From contig NZ_KB889965.1 in assembly GCF_000372865.1 (NCBI RefSeq), positions 331,902 through 395,901 of the forward strand: a stretch of DNA of 64,000 bases, read 5' to 3'. How positions within the stretch are numbered: the first letter of the stretch is position 1; every line of letters begins with the position of its first letter. Shown in pieces: positions 8,553-19,647 of the stretch. The translations under genes and the position numbers were made by a program. Under the pieces are notes generated by a model. The model was not told the DNA's origin and did no database searches. It saw only the letters and a list, made by a program, of their open reading frames with translations. The DNA is from Methylosarcina fibrata AML-C10. GTDB taxonomy: Bacteria > Pseudomonadota > Gammaproteobacteria > Methylococcales > Methylomonadaceae.

Positions 8553-10439
8553 TTACTGCAGGCTGCCGGCCGTCATGGAATCTTCCACCACGTTGTGCTC
8601 GCCGTTCATCAGAATGCCGTCGCCCCAGGTGTCGTGGACGTTGACATGACTGATTTTGTTGTTGCTGCCGGTGATTTGGATGCCGTAGCCGCCGAGGAAC
8701 TCGCCGTTGACGTTGCTGTTTTTGATTTCGAAGCCGGACACGGTGTTGCCGCTGCCTTCGATGGACAACAAGGCGCCGTCGTCGAGACCGGGCAAGGCGG
8801 TGTTGCCGTCGATCACCGGCTTGTCGTTGCCGTAAGCGCTCAGCGTAACGCCGCTTTGGGTGAGGCTCACGGTTTCCGCGTAAGTGCCGCCCATGACGTA
8901 GATGATGTCGCCGCTGGCGGCGCTGTTCAAGGCGGCCGTGATGGTTTTCAACGGTTGCGACGTCGAGGCGCCGCTGTTGCTGTCGGAGCCGGCGGCCGAA
9001 ACGTAATACACGTTGCCGGCGGTCAGGCTGCTGCTAGTCACGGCGCCGCTGGACAGTGCGGACACGCTTCCGCTCGCCGTGGACGTGCCGGTGCCGGCCG
9101 TCGATACGCCGTTCAGCTTAGCATTGTCGGCCGTGATGCCGGTGCTGTCGCCGGCAGTGGCCGCTGTTGTTGCGGTGGAACCGGATACCGCCGTTGTCGT
9201 GTCGGCCGTTGCGGCGGTCATCGACGACGTGGTCGCCGTGGCCGAGAACACACCGTATTTGGTGTACCAGCTCTTGACGGTATTCATGATGTTCGTGTCG
9301 TTGCGGACATCTTTGTGAGAGTAACCGGCATAGATCTTCAACTCATGAGTCACGCCATTGCTGGTCAGCAGCGAGTCGAGCGTTTTATCGTCCTCGACAG
9401 GCACTGTGGAATCGGCGTCGCCGTGGTGCATCTGATAAGGCACCTTGATGCCGTTGGCTTGAGCCGAAGAAGTCCAGGTCGGCGCTTTCTTGTCGCTGAC
9501 GCCGCCGGCGGTATGCGAGGCCGCCTTGAAATCGTTCGGATAGGAACCGACCAGCGCGGCGGTGACGAACGCACCCATGCTGTGGCCGTGAGCGACTATG
9601 CGCTTCATGTCGACATAACCCAAACCGCAGAGAATGTCCCAGGTTTTATGGGCCCGCTGAATATTGGCGGTACTGGCTCCCTGATCTCCTGTAGGAGAGC
9701 CTGTATCGTTGCTCGCGTGAGTATAGTTGGTACCGATCGCCACCATGCCCCATTGCTGGAACAGTTTGGCCGTTTCGACCGGAGCCGTGCCGCCCAGGCC
9801 GTGGCTGACGATGCCGCCGGGGAACGAGCTGCCGCCGGTGCTGGGTTTGAAGAGGATGCCCTTCAGGTTATAGCTGACGCCGCCGTCGGTAGAAACGTAG
9901 GTCCAGGTGGCACCGCTATTGGAAGTGGGATCGCCACTCAGCTTGAAATTCGACATATTGGCGTTGCAGGCACTGCCGTCGCTGCCGCCACCGCCACCGC
10001 CACCACTACCGTCAGAGGCGAGAGTCGTCGCACTGACCGATCCGGATTTGGACGAGGTATTGCCCGCAGCATCGTAGGCCGCTACTGAAAACTGATAACT
10101 TGTAGAAGGGCTAAGACCGGTGCTGGAGTAAGAAGTGCTGCTAACGGTCGCGACTTGAGTGCTGCCTCTATAAACTTTATAGCCTTTTACGCCTACGGAG
10201 TCGGAGGATGCTTTCCAGCTCAGATCGATCTGTGATGAAGAGGAGGCGGTCGCTGTAAGTCCGCTGGGAACGGTAGGCGCCGTCCTGTCTCCCCATCCGC
10301 CGCCCGGCCATCTGGCCGCTTCGGCAGAATTTACTTGAACGATACTGATTAATAATGCTAGACAAAAAATAATAGTTGCTTGTAGAATGATTCCCGTAGA
10401 CGGACTTCTACCGCGGGTATTTAACGTAGAATATTTCAT
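8553..10439 (-). CDS. Secreted fusion: FN3 domain, alpha/beta hydrolase, beta-helix
   Basis: A 628-residue exported protein. Residues 1-42 are a long signal peptide. A fibronectin type III domain (about 48-141) is followed by a Gly/Ser linker, then an alpha/beta hydrolase of the dienelactone-hydrolase/PET-esterase-like type (about 160-395) with nucleophile elbow GHSMG, the acid in HHGDADSTVP and histidine in AGYSHKD. A Thr/Ala/Ser-rich linker (about 395-470) leads to a right-handed beta-helix start with a DUF1565-like segment (YYVSAAGSDSNSG). The helix ends after only about five coils with SMTAGSLQ, shorter than usual, so the C-terminus may be truncated. A good ribosome site (GAGAG) precedes the ATG. 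A role in attacking ester-linked polymers outside the cell is plausible, but the substrate is unknown. Confidence 0.88.
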   Translation of the reverse strand: MKYSTLNTRGRSPSTGIILQATIIFCLALLISIVQVNSAEAARWPGGGWGDRTAPTVPSGLTATASSSSQIDLSWKASSDSVGVKGYKVYRGSTQVATVSSTSYSSTGLSPSTSYQFSVAAYDAAGNTSSKSGSVSATTLASDGSGGGGGGGSDGSACNANMSNFKLSGDPTSNSGATWTYVSTDGGVSYNLKGILFKPSTGGSSFPGGIVSHGLGGTAPVETAKLFQQWGMVAIGTNYTHASNDTGSPTGDQGASTANIQRAHKTWDILCGLGYVDMKRIVAHGHSMGAFVTAALVGSYPNDFKAASHTAGGVSDKKAPTWTSSAQANGIKVPYQMHHGDADSTVPVEDDKTLDSLLTSNGVTHELKIYAGYSHKDVRNDTNIMNTVKSWYTKYGVFSATATTSSMTAATADTTTAVSGSTATTAATAGDSTGITADNAKLNGVSTAGTGTSTASGSVSALSSGAVTSSSLTAGNVYYVSAAGSDSNSGASTSQPLKTITAALNSAASGDIIYVMGGTYAETVSLTQSGVTLSAYGNDKPVIDGNTALPGLDDGALLSIEGSGNTVSGFEIKNSNVNGEFLGGYGIQITGSNNKISHVNVHDTWGDGILMNGEHNVVEDSMTAGSLQ

Positions 10440-11044
10440 AGGTTACTCTCGTTCGTACTCGACTGTACTTGTCGTTTGAGTGATATTAAGTAATCGATGG
10501 GAAACTGGTCATTTCCTGTCAATTACTCGTTACTAAAAATAAAAAATAAAAAACCTCCTCAGATAACTGGATAAGCGCGAACTTGAACATTATTTGAGGG
10601 GGTACCTTAGCCAATCTTCTTGGCAACAGCGATAGTGTGCCAGTCGTTTCTTAACTAAATGTTAAGAGCTCTGCAAATCGGCTTTTTTTTTGAGTTTTTT
10701 TATCGCGTCCTTCCAATTAAAGCCTATTTTCGTGATTCTGGTAGTCTTCCGGAGAAAATTTGCAGTTACTTTCACAAAAATGAGCGAGTGTCTGAGGTCA
10801 CAAAATACGTCTTCAAGACGCTGCTGGAATGGAAAGACCGCCCCTTACCGCTCGACATAACAGCTTTCAGAAATCTGCATTCATCGGGATAAATAATCCG
10901 CTGCCGCGGTATTCGGGCATGATGGTCCGGCTTTTCCTACGGCGCTCTTTAAAGCCTCGCCGCAGATAGAGGCATTGTCAAAAGCTGATAAAAAAGTAAA
11001 GGAGTGAACGTTCAGGATGGGCGAATTGAGCGGGTCAAAATTTT
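10440..11044. other. AT-rich intergenic region
   Basis: About 600 bases, clearly more AT-rich than the surroundings, between the divergent or unrelated ends of two minus-strand units. It holds the promoter side of the secreted hydrolase gene, including an A/T tract (10534-10553) that on the minus strand follows GAGGAGG. A 77-codon plus-strand frame (10659-10892) has no ribosome site and odd composition, and I do not accept it as a gene. No insertion-sequence ends were found. Confidence 0.5.
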
Positions 11045-11353
11045 TTAATCGTTGCTTTCTTTTATAGCCATTCCCGGCCGTTTACCGCTCAGCAGATAAG
11101 CAAACGCGATGACTTCAGCCACGGCCAGATAAAGTTCGCGGGGAATTTCTGCCTCTAACGGCACTTTGGCTAATAAGCTGACCAAAGCGGCATCCTGTTG
11201 TAAAGGAATTCCATGGTCTCTGGCCAGATCGACGATTTGATCCGCCAGAAATCCTTTGCCTTTGGCGGTTACTTTGGGCGCTCCACTGCCGTCGTAATTC
11301 AAAGCAACGGCGATATTAGGCTGATGAGGAGCGGGTTTGGAGAGAGAAGTCAT
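11045..11353 (-). CDS. FlhB-like C-terminal domain protein (FhlB/FlhB2 family)
   Basis: A 102-residue protein equal to the cytoplasmic C-terminal domain of flagellar FlhB without its membrane part. Diagnostic strings are AVALNYDG, APKVTAKG, FLADQIVDLARDHGIPL and the terminal ELYLAVAEVIAFAYLL. The autocleavage motif NPTH of true FlhB is lost (here QPNIAVA), so it cannot self-process in the usual way. Such stand-alone proteins often sit next to a FliK-like gene and are thought to interact with the flagellar export gate. The start codon overlaps the stop of the FliK-like gene (ATGA), which implies translational coupling. A longer upstream frame reads only the FliK gene out of frame and was discarded. 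Confidence 0.88.
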   Translation of the reverse strand: MTSLSKPAPHQPNIAVALNYDGSGAPKVTAKGKGFLADQIVDLARDHGIPLQQDAALVSLLAKVPLEAEIPRELYLAVAEVIAFAYLLSGKRPGMAIKESND

Positions 11354-12522
11354 GCGTGAAGATCCAATAGCGGCAGTGCATCGGTTTTCTTTGGCGTAGA
11401 TACCGGGGGCTGATTCAGGACCGTTATATTTCCGGTTTCCAGGCCCGCCTGATCCAGCCTGGCCCGCAATAGTTCGCAGTAGCCTCGCATGAGTGCGCCG
11501 GTTTCTTCCCGATCGCTCCACATGGTTGCCTCGATCCTCGATCCGTTCCAGACGAGCCGGGCATTGAATTTGCCGATTCCGGGCGGTTGCAGTTCGATGG
11601 TGGCTGTCCAGGACGACGGCGAGTCTTCACTGAATGCTTCGGAAGTGTCCGGCGTAATGAATAACCTGGCGCTGTCCTGATAGTTCCCGTCCGTAAAAGG
11701 AATCGTTAATTGCAATGCGGCTGGACCGCCATCCTGAGGTTGCGAGGCGAGTTGATCCACGGTAATTTTAGCCAGGGCTCCTTCCGCCTTGAGCGCCAGT
11801 CTATCCAGAATGGTCATTTCCGGAAGGGCATGATCGTTCCCGGTTTGAAGCGGTGACGGCTGTGCCGGAGAATTTTCCGGGAATTTGGCTGCCGAGGTTT
11901 CTTCCGCCGTTCTCGGCATGGCGGCACGGACGACAGACAGTAGATGAAGCAGGCGGGCTTTTAAATCATTTCCGGGAAAAGGAGTTCCGGAGGTTAACTG
12001 AGCAGCCAATTGGGCCTCATGAAACAGACCGGATTCGAGCAAGGCTTTTTTCAAGCCGTCGGCAGTAAAAAGCTGCGTCTTTTCGGGTAGTGCGGCGATG
12101 AGGCTGTCCATCGCGAAACGGATGGAATCGGGCGGATTCGTATCAGGGTTCCGGGACAAGCCTTCCCAGAATTTTATCAATTCGCCGATATCCGCCTGTT
12201 TAGGTAAAAACTCGCGCAAAACTTTCGGGAGGATGGCCTCTTCGGTTCGTGCAGGCAAGGGAAGGAGGCGGAATTCCGGTGGATTTCCCGGGTGAGCCAA
12301 CTGAAGATGCAGCTTTTGATTGAGCGGCAGGTCGATCCGGCTAAAAGCCGACAGCGTTTTGCCGTCCGCTGATCGCTGAAGCAGGAACCGGTTTTCTCCC
12401 AAACGCGCCTTGACCGTGACTTCGATTACGCTTCCCGGTTTGAGCGGCTCCTGCTGCGGTGCCGGCGCGTCCGATAGGGGGGAGGTGGCTGAGACGGGAC
12501 GAAGGAACGGTGGAATCTCCAT
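11350..12522 (-). CDS. FliK-like flagellar hook-length control protein
   Basis: A 390-residue protein. The N-terminal part has an OB-like segment (SVIEVTVKARLG, about residues 30-60) and a Pro/Ala-rich middle. The C-terminal FliK domain is recognisable from about residue 270 by SWTATIELQPPGIGKFNARLVW and the helical tail (LLRARLDQAGLETGNITV). Family members measure hook length and switch export specificity through FlhB. Here it pairs with the overlapping FlhB-like gene and not with a flagellar operon. It starts 6 bases after the GGDEF/EAL gene stop, so it belongs to the same transcript. It may regulate a flagellum encoded elsewhere; that is inference. Confidence 0.85.
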   Translation of the reverse strand: MEIPPFLRPVSATSPLSDAPAPQQEPLKPGSVIEVTVKARLGENRFLLQRSADGKTLSAFSRIDLPLNQKLHLQLAHPGNPPEFRLLPLPARTEEAILPKVLREFLPKQADIGELIKFWEGLSRNPDTNPPDSIRFAMDSLIAALPEKTQLFTADGLKKALLESGLFHEAQLAAQLTSGTPFPGNDLKARLLHLLSVVRAAMPRTAEETSAAKFPENSPAQPSPLQTGNDHALPEMTILDRLALKAEGALAKITVDQLASQPQDGGPAALQLTIPFTDGNYQDSARLFITPDTSEAFSEDSPSSWTATIELQPPGIGKFNARLVWNGSRIEATMWSDREETGALMRGYCELLRARLDQAGLETGNITVLNQPPVSTPKKTDALPLLDLHA

Positions 12523-12528
12523 CGCTTG

Positions 12529-15408
12529 CTACTGGATTCTCTCCGTCTGTTTTTTGACGGATTTTGCAATGTGAAATTCCGGTTCGGGCATGGGTTTGCC
12601 GATGTGGTAACCCTGGGCATAATCGATGCCCATGGCCGAAAGTACTTCCAGTATGGCTTCGTTTTCGACAAATTCGGCAATGGTTTTTATACTCATGCCT
12701 TGCCCCACGCTCTTGATCGCATTGACGAACAGTTGATCTTCATATGAGTTGGTAATGTTTTTGATAAACGATCCGTCTATTTTCAAATAATTGACTCGCA
12801 GTTTCTTGAGGTAATTCATCGAGGAAAAGCCTACGCCGAAATCGTCAAGAGCAAAGCTTCCGCCGATGCTTTTGATATTGAGTATCAGATCGTGAGCCGC
12901 CTGGAGGCTGGTCACCGCCTGAGTTTCGGTGACTTCAAAAATAAAATTGCTGGCCTCGAGCCTGTAAGTGTCGAGAAGGCGCGTAATGATGTTGAAAGTT
13001 TCTCTGTTCGAGAGCATTTCGCCGGACAAATTCAGTGATAATTTGACGTCGAATCCTTGCTCGATCAGTTCGGCCTGCTTCATGAAGGCCAGTTCGAGCA
13101 CGCGCTGATCCAGATGCAAAATCAGTCCCGTCTTTTCGGCGGTTTCTATGAACATGCCCGGAGGGATAATCTCGTCGGTTGGGCTTAGCATTCTGAGCAG
13201 ACACTCGTAGTGCGTTATTTTTCTATTAGCAATGCTCATGATCGGCTGGTAATACAGCATCAGCCGATTATCTTCCAAAGCTTTTTCGATGTTGGTTTTC
13301 CAGGTGACCCGTTTTCTGATTTCATGCCGGTTGATGTCCTCGTTGCTGGCCAGACGCCAGCCCCCGCGTCCTTGCTCTTTGGCCCGGTACATCGCGATGT
13401 CGACGGAAGCCAGCAGATCCTGAGCCGTACAATTCTGTTCGGGGAACATCAACAAACCGGCGCTGATCGATACCCGATGCTGTTCGTTGCCGTCGGCGAT
13501 GACGACCGTCGTCATTTCCGAACACAGTTTCTGCACGAAGTCTTCGGCATGTCTTTGAGTTATATTCGGAGCGAGAATGATGAATTCATCTCCGCCAAAG
13601 CGGGCGACCACGTCGGATTTGCGGGTGGTCTTCTGCAATTTTTCGGCGACCTTGATCAGCAGTTCGTCCCCTATTTGATGGCCGCTGCTGTCATTGACAT
13701 ACTTGAACTGATCGATATCGAAGAAAATAAGAGCCGAAGTATGATCGTATCGGCTCGCGACGGAGATGGCCAACTCCAGCTCTTTTTCGAATTTTCTTCG
13801 ATTGTAGAGGCTGGTTAAGGGATCGTGCTCGGCTAGCCAGGTGAGCTGGTTTTCGGACTTTTTTCTTTCGGTCAGGTCCAGCCCGACGACGAGCGTGTTC
13901 GGTATGGCATTGGATTCGGAATCTTCGACGACCAGAGGCGACAGGAACCAGGAAATGTATAACTCGTTTCCTTCGAGGGCGTGAATCGGGCATTCAAACT
14001 GAAATGTTTTCTTACGCTTTTCAACGAGGTAGGTTTTCGAAGCCTGGATAAACTCGGAAATCTCTTCGGTCACGAACAATTCAGTGAATTTTTTTCCAAG
14101 CAGATCGGTTTCCTGATAGCCGGTTAGAAATTCGGCGTATTTATTGGCCGAACTGATCAAACCGGTACTATCGATGGTTAAGATAATGACCTGGGTGGTG
14201 TCCAGTATTTTGTCGATAAAGTTTTTTTCATTCTGCAACTCGCGTGCTTGATCGGAAAGTCTCAACGTTCGTTGTATGACCTGTTCGTCCAGTTCTTTCA
14301 GAGTATCGATAAGATCATGAGCAGCCGATTCCAGCACATCGATTTCATCCTTGAATAACCACCGTTTTTTAGAGGTAAACACATCGGTAATCAGCGAATA
14401 CTGTTTCCTCGCGATAAGAGGCAACAGGTTGACCAGGTTTTTCAGCCTGCTGCTCGGGCGAAGCAACAAAATCAATAAAACCCAGCCCGAAAAGAGCATG
14501 CTCAACAAGCCGCCGATTCCGTACAAGGCGGTGGCATGGTTCAAGGCCGTAATACTTTCGGTGATGTCTTCGATAATCAGCAGCGTCGTATTGTTGTTGT
14601 CCTTGAAAGGAAACGTGATCAGTTCGTACGTTTTACCTTCTGAATTCAAAATTCTTGCCTTTCGAGGCAAACCGGAAGGATGTTTCTTACTGAATTCCAA
14701 CAGTAGGGGCGTGTTTTTTTCCAGTTCGGTCAAGGCCAGGACATTAATCGACCAGGGTTGAATTTGCAGCAGGCCTTTCCGGGAAAGTTTTGAAACGGGC
14801 GTCAGAATACCTACGTCCGATCCGGTGATGTTTTTCATCTGCAGCACCGTATCGGCCAGATCGATGCCGAAAATGAAAATTCCTATGAAATCGCCGTTAT
14901 GCAGAAACGGGGAAGCATGGAAATGAATGCAGCTTTCCATGCACAAAATGCTATCGAACGGCGATTCGTTTTTGGCGACAAAGTCGAGGCCTTCCTTGAG
15001 CTGCTCTTCATATTGAGAATTACCCCAGTTGCCTACCAGGCGGCCTTCTTTAGTAAACAAAAACGCGGATTCGATATCCGATTCGAGCTCGATTTGAAAC
15101 CAATTGCCGTCGATGAGTTTCTTGATGACTTTGAGAGCTTCCGTTTTGGCTATGGAGCCATCGAGCAGAGTCGGAATCAGCCAGCTCAGATCCACCCGGT
15201 CGCTTTTGATGTCTTCCATGATGCCCTGAAAAGCTTGATGATACGAGCGCTGAATCCTGGCTCGTTCCTGCTCGTAATTATTGTCCAGGGTCATCTTGCC
15301 GAACAGCACGATGCCCGCCGAGGCAAGGAAAGTGGCAAAGCTGACGGACAAAATCGCTTTCCATACCAGGCTCAGGTAGCGCTGCTGCATTTTCTTGAAA
15401 GAAATCAT
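12529..15408 (-). CDS. Membrane sensor GGDEF-EAL cyclic-di-GMP enzyme with PAS domain
   Basis: A 959-residue protein. Two membrane segments (about 18-38 and 297-317) flank a periplasmic sensor with a Cys/His cluster (CMESCIHFH, residues 156-164). A HAMP-like linker with coiled coil is followed by a PAS domain (about 395-515), a GGDEF domain with intact GGDEF at 605-609 and an inhibitory I-site RKSD five residues before it, then an EAL domain. The EAL signature is ECL, but the later catalytic residues are present (NLSGEM, EVTETQ, DDFGVGFSS, KIDGSFI, EFVENE, QGY). It could thus make or break c-di-GMP. It lies 12 bases after the acyltransferase gene and 6 before the FliK-like gene, indicating one operon that ties c-di-GMP to acyl signalling or motility. 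Confidence 0.93.
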   Translation of the reverse strand: MISFKKMQQRYLSLVWKAILSVSFATFLASAGIVLFGKMTLDNNYEQERARIQRSYHQAFQGIMEDIKSDRVDLSWLIPTLLDGSIAKTEALKVIKKLIDGNWFQIELESDIESAFLFTKEGRLVGNWGNSQYEEQLKEGLDFVAKNESPFDSILCMESCIHFHASPFLHNGDFIGIFIFGIDLADTVLQMKNITGSDVGILTPVSKLSRKGLLQIQPWSINVLALTELEKNTPLLLEFSKKHPSGLPRKARILNSEGKTYELITFPFKDNNNTTLLIIEDITESITALNHATALYGIGGLLSMLFSGWVLLILLLRPSSRLKNLVNLLPLIARKQYSLITDVFTSKKRWLFKDEIDVLESAAHDLIDTLKELDEQVIQRTLRLSDQARELQNEKNFIDKILDTTQVIILTIDSTGLISSANKYAEFLTGYQETDLLGKKFTELFVTEEISEFIQASKTYLVEKRKKTFQFECPIHALEGNELYISWFLSPLVVEDSESNAIPNTLVVGLDLTERKKSENQLTWLAEHDPLTSLYNRRKFEKELELAISVASRYDHTSALIFFDIDQFKYVNDSSGHQIGDELLIKVAEKLQKTTRKSDVVARFGGDEFIILAPNITQRHAEDFVQKLCSEMTTVVIADGNEQHRVSISAGLLMFPEQNCTAQDLLASVDIAMYRAKEQGRGGWRLASNEDINRHEIRKRVTWKTNIEKALEDNRLMLYYQPIMSIANRKITHYECLLRMLSPTDEIIPPGMFIETAEKTGLILHLDQRVLELAFMKQAELIEQGFDVKLSLNLSGEMLSNRETFNIITRLLDTYRLEASNFIFEVTETQAVTSLQAAHDLILNIKSIGGSFALDDFGVGFSSMNYLKKLRVNYLKIDGSFIKNITNSYEDQLFVNAIKSVGQGMSIKTIAEFVENEAILEVLSAMGIDYAQGYHIGKPMPEPEFHIAKSVKKQTERIQ

Positions 15409-15420
15409 AAAAGATGAAAA

Positions 15421-16152
15421 TCAGGCGCTTTTTAATTCTTGCCGGATCAAATCGAAAAGATCTTTATAGTTGGCGGGCAAACCTTGATAAGTAGTGTCCG
15501 GAAAGATCAGGTAGGGTGCACGTAAACCGAAATAGTCCATGGGCTCTCCTATTTGTTTTAAGTCAATACCGAATCGAGCCAATAATCTGGCCAGCTTGGG
15601 CTCCATTAACGCGGCGCCGTAGTCAAGATCGGCTTCCATCATTAATATAATAGCGGTAAATGCCAAACACATGGGGATATAATTAAGCGAAAATCGTTTT
15701 TCACCCTTTCCGTCATCATTTGAATCGGTTTCGAAGCGATATATTTTGTCACTGGCTCGACGCCGAAAGGAGGGAACGATGGCCATCCTTGAAATTTCAC
15801 CGGTTTTACCCTGACGCAGGTGATTGATGGGCATATCCTGAAAATCGAATGTTCTTGTATAGTGATCTTCGATAGGCAACGTAAAAGTGGAATGGCTATC
15901 CAGAGGAATCAGCCGGACATTGCCGATGGGTTGATTGCTGGGCTTATGAAATTGCAGACAATGGATTGAATGAGGATCCCAGACGTCGGTTTCGATCTGG
16001 CCTTCGACTTCTTCGGAGGAAATTATTTTTTGTTCTTCATAATAAACCTGATATCGAAGATGATAAGCCAGCTTCAGCATTTCCGACGTGGTTGCCTTGA
16101 CCGTATAAAAATACTTCCGGTAATGCGCTGTCATGTCCAGATCATCAATCAT
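15421..16152 (-). CDS. PEP-CTERM/exosortase system-associated acyltransferase
   Basis: A 243-residue protein of the GNAT-like autoinducer-synthase fold. It has the features of the exosortase-associated acyltransferase family: LRYQVYYEEQKII near residue 32, PIGNVRLIPLD near 74, GEISRMAIVPSFRRR near 118, and a C-terminal GIDLKQIGEPMDYFGLRAPY. Arg and acidic residues at the positions used by LuxI-type enzymes are present. Members are thought to acylate an unknown small molecule or protein linked to the exosortase/EPS system. No exosortase or PEP-CTERM substrate is in this window. It is the first gene of a minus-strand unit with the GGDEF/EAL, FliK-like and FlhB-like genes and is divergent from the methyltransferase. 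Confidence 0.88.
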   Translation of the reverse strand: MIDDLDMTAHYRKYFYTVKATTSEMLKLAYHLRYQVYYEEQKIISSEEVEGQIETDVWDPHSIHCLQFHKPSNQPIGNVRLIPLDSHSTFTLPIEDHYTRTFDFQDMPINHLRQGKTGEISRMAIVPSFRRRASDKIYRFETDSNDDGKGEKRFSLNYIPMCLAFTAIILMMEADLDYGAALMEPKLARLLARFGIDLKQIGEPMDYFGLRAPYLIFPDTTYQGLPANYKDLFDLIRQELKSA

Positions 16153-16243
16153 TTAAACTCCCTTCTCTGTTAATTTTTAGGATCCTGACTAAGCTGTATA
16201 GCATAGTTCATTGAAATGATTAGTCTAGGAGTTAACGGAGATT

Positions 16244-17029
16244 ATGAGCGGTTTCCATGGCAATGTCAGCCCCGGTTATCTGGCCAAAGCAGCGACCCTG
16301 TTTTTACCCTTGAAACTGATGAGTTATGAAAGAATGAACATCGGTCGGGGGCATCATGTTCTGGATGTCGGTTGCGGTCCTGGAACCGATGTTCTGAATC
16401 TGGCGGAACGGATAGGAGCCGGCGGCAGTGTCACCGGCGTGGACTATGACGGCCTGATGTTGAAGGAGGCCAATCTCAAGCTCAAGAAGGCGCCGTTGGG
16501 AGAATGTGTCGGACTGCTTCAGGGCGATGCGGCGGCGTTGCCTTTTCAATCCGACTATTTCGACAGCAGCCGGAGTGAACGGCTGTTCATGCATCTTGCC
16601 GATCCCGAAAAAACCTTGTCGGAAATGGTCAGGGTGACCCGACCCGGAGGAAGAGTCGTCGTAGTCGATACCGACTGGAGCAGTTTGTCGATAGACAACC
16701 CGTTGCCCCGGATGGAACGGATCTTTTCGGACTACCGCATCAACCGCATCTTAAAAAACGGCTATTCCGGACGGAGCTTGTACCGGCAATTTCAAAAACA
16801 TCAATTAATCGAAGTGGAAGCGCAAGCTTTCCCGATCTGTATTACCGATGCCGAACTGTTCTACTTCATTTCCATGCAGCAGGCCGTTGAAGATCAGGCT
16901 TTGGCCGACGGATTGGTTGCCCGCCGGGAATTGGATGACTGGCGAAATGCATTGAATGAAGCGTCCTGCTGTAAAAGTTTTTACGGCAGCGCGACGGCAG
17001 TCATGATATCGGCTACCAAACCTCATTAG
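16244..17029 (+). CDS. SAM-dependent class I methyltransferase (UbiE/Methyltransf_11 type)
   Basis: A 261-residue cytoplasmic enzyme. Motif I is HVLDVGCGPGTDVLNLA (about residues 39-55), the acidic residue after beta-2 is in VTGVDYD, motif II-like is LQGDAAALPFQSDYFD and motif III-like is MVRVTRPGGRVVVVDTD. These bind S-adenosylmethionine. The acceptor is unknown; the family includes quinone, sterol and small-molecule methylases. The C-terminal third (FYGSATAVMISATKP) is typical of this branch. AACGGAG precedes the ATG. The gene is alone, divergent from the acyltransferase operon with about 90 bases between, so a shared control region is possible. Confidence 0.9.
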   Translation: MSGFHGNVSPGYLAKAATLFLPLKLMSYERMNIGRGHHVLDVGCGPGTDVLNLAERIGAGGSVTGVDYDGLMLKEANLKLKKAPLGECVGLLQGDAAALPFQSDYFDSSRSERLFMHLADPEKTLSEMVRVTRPGGRVVVVDTDWSSLSIDNPLPRMERIFSDYRINRILKNGYSGRSLYRQFQKHQLIEVEAQAFPICITDAELFYFISMQQAVEDQALADGLVARRELDDWRNALNEASCCKSFYGSATAVMISATKPH

Positions 17030-17505
17030 AGGCAGCCGGCAGCCCTTCAAACTTTTGAGCTTTTGTTGGACAGGGTTAAAAAACCTTGTCCTCTGCCTCG
17101 ACCATGCCTCCCCGCCATCCGTCTTTTTTAAAGAATTAGCGAAACGACTTTCCTCGCGATTTCTACTTTATTTCCTGAATATTCTTTCGACGTCCTGGAC
17201 AAAAATTGAGCAGGACGTTCGGTATTTCTTCATTTGGAAAACGATGGCAAAAGCCGATGCAATATTTTTTATTGTGGATGGATGAACTTTTCAGTACTCT
17301 ACTCGATGGCTGAGCACTGGAAAGACGCTGGGCTTACGGTAATAAAAAGTTGTCATTCAGGCTGATGCGAATTAAACGACGGGAAAGAAAAACCTATAAG
17401 AAGCAGTAAGATTGTTGTATGCCTTGATCGTTTACCGGTGTTGTCGGCTCATGACTGAATCATGAAAAACTATAAAAAATAATAAGACCAACAGGGGAGG
17501 ATAAG
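17030..17505. other. Intergenic region upstream of hppA
   Basis: About 475 bases. A 10-bp hairpin with an AAAA loop (GGACAGGGTT at 17068-17077, AACCTTGTCC at 17082-17091, one G-T pair) lies 38 bases after the methyltransferase stop but has no T tail, so termination is uncertain. A 76-codon frame starting at 17055 contains this hairpin and looks spurious. The right end should hold the hppA promoter; its ribosome site GGGGAGGA is at about 17491-17499. Confidence 0.45.

Positions 17506-19647
<2,142 letters not shown>

Noticed and set aside
8595-10088. 497-codon plus-strand frame
   Set aside because: Antisense to the FN3-hydrolase gene; composition is a shadow of its Gly/Ser/Thr-rich coding and it has no domain or ribosome site.
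10600-10660. Sigma-54 promoter of the hydrolase gene
   Set aside because: A TGGCAC string on the minus strand has no GC at the required ten-base spacing.
10659-10892. 77-codon frame in the AT-rich gap
   Set aside because: No ribosome site, odd composition and no known domain.
17055-17285. 76-codon frame after the methyltransferase
   Set aside because: Runs through a hairpin, has no ribosome site and no family resemblance.
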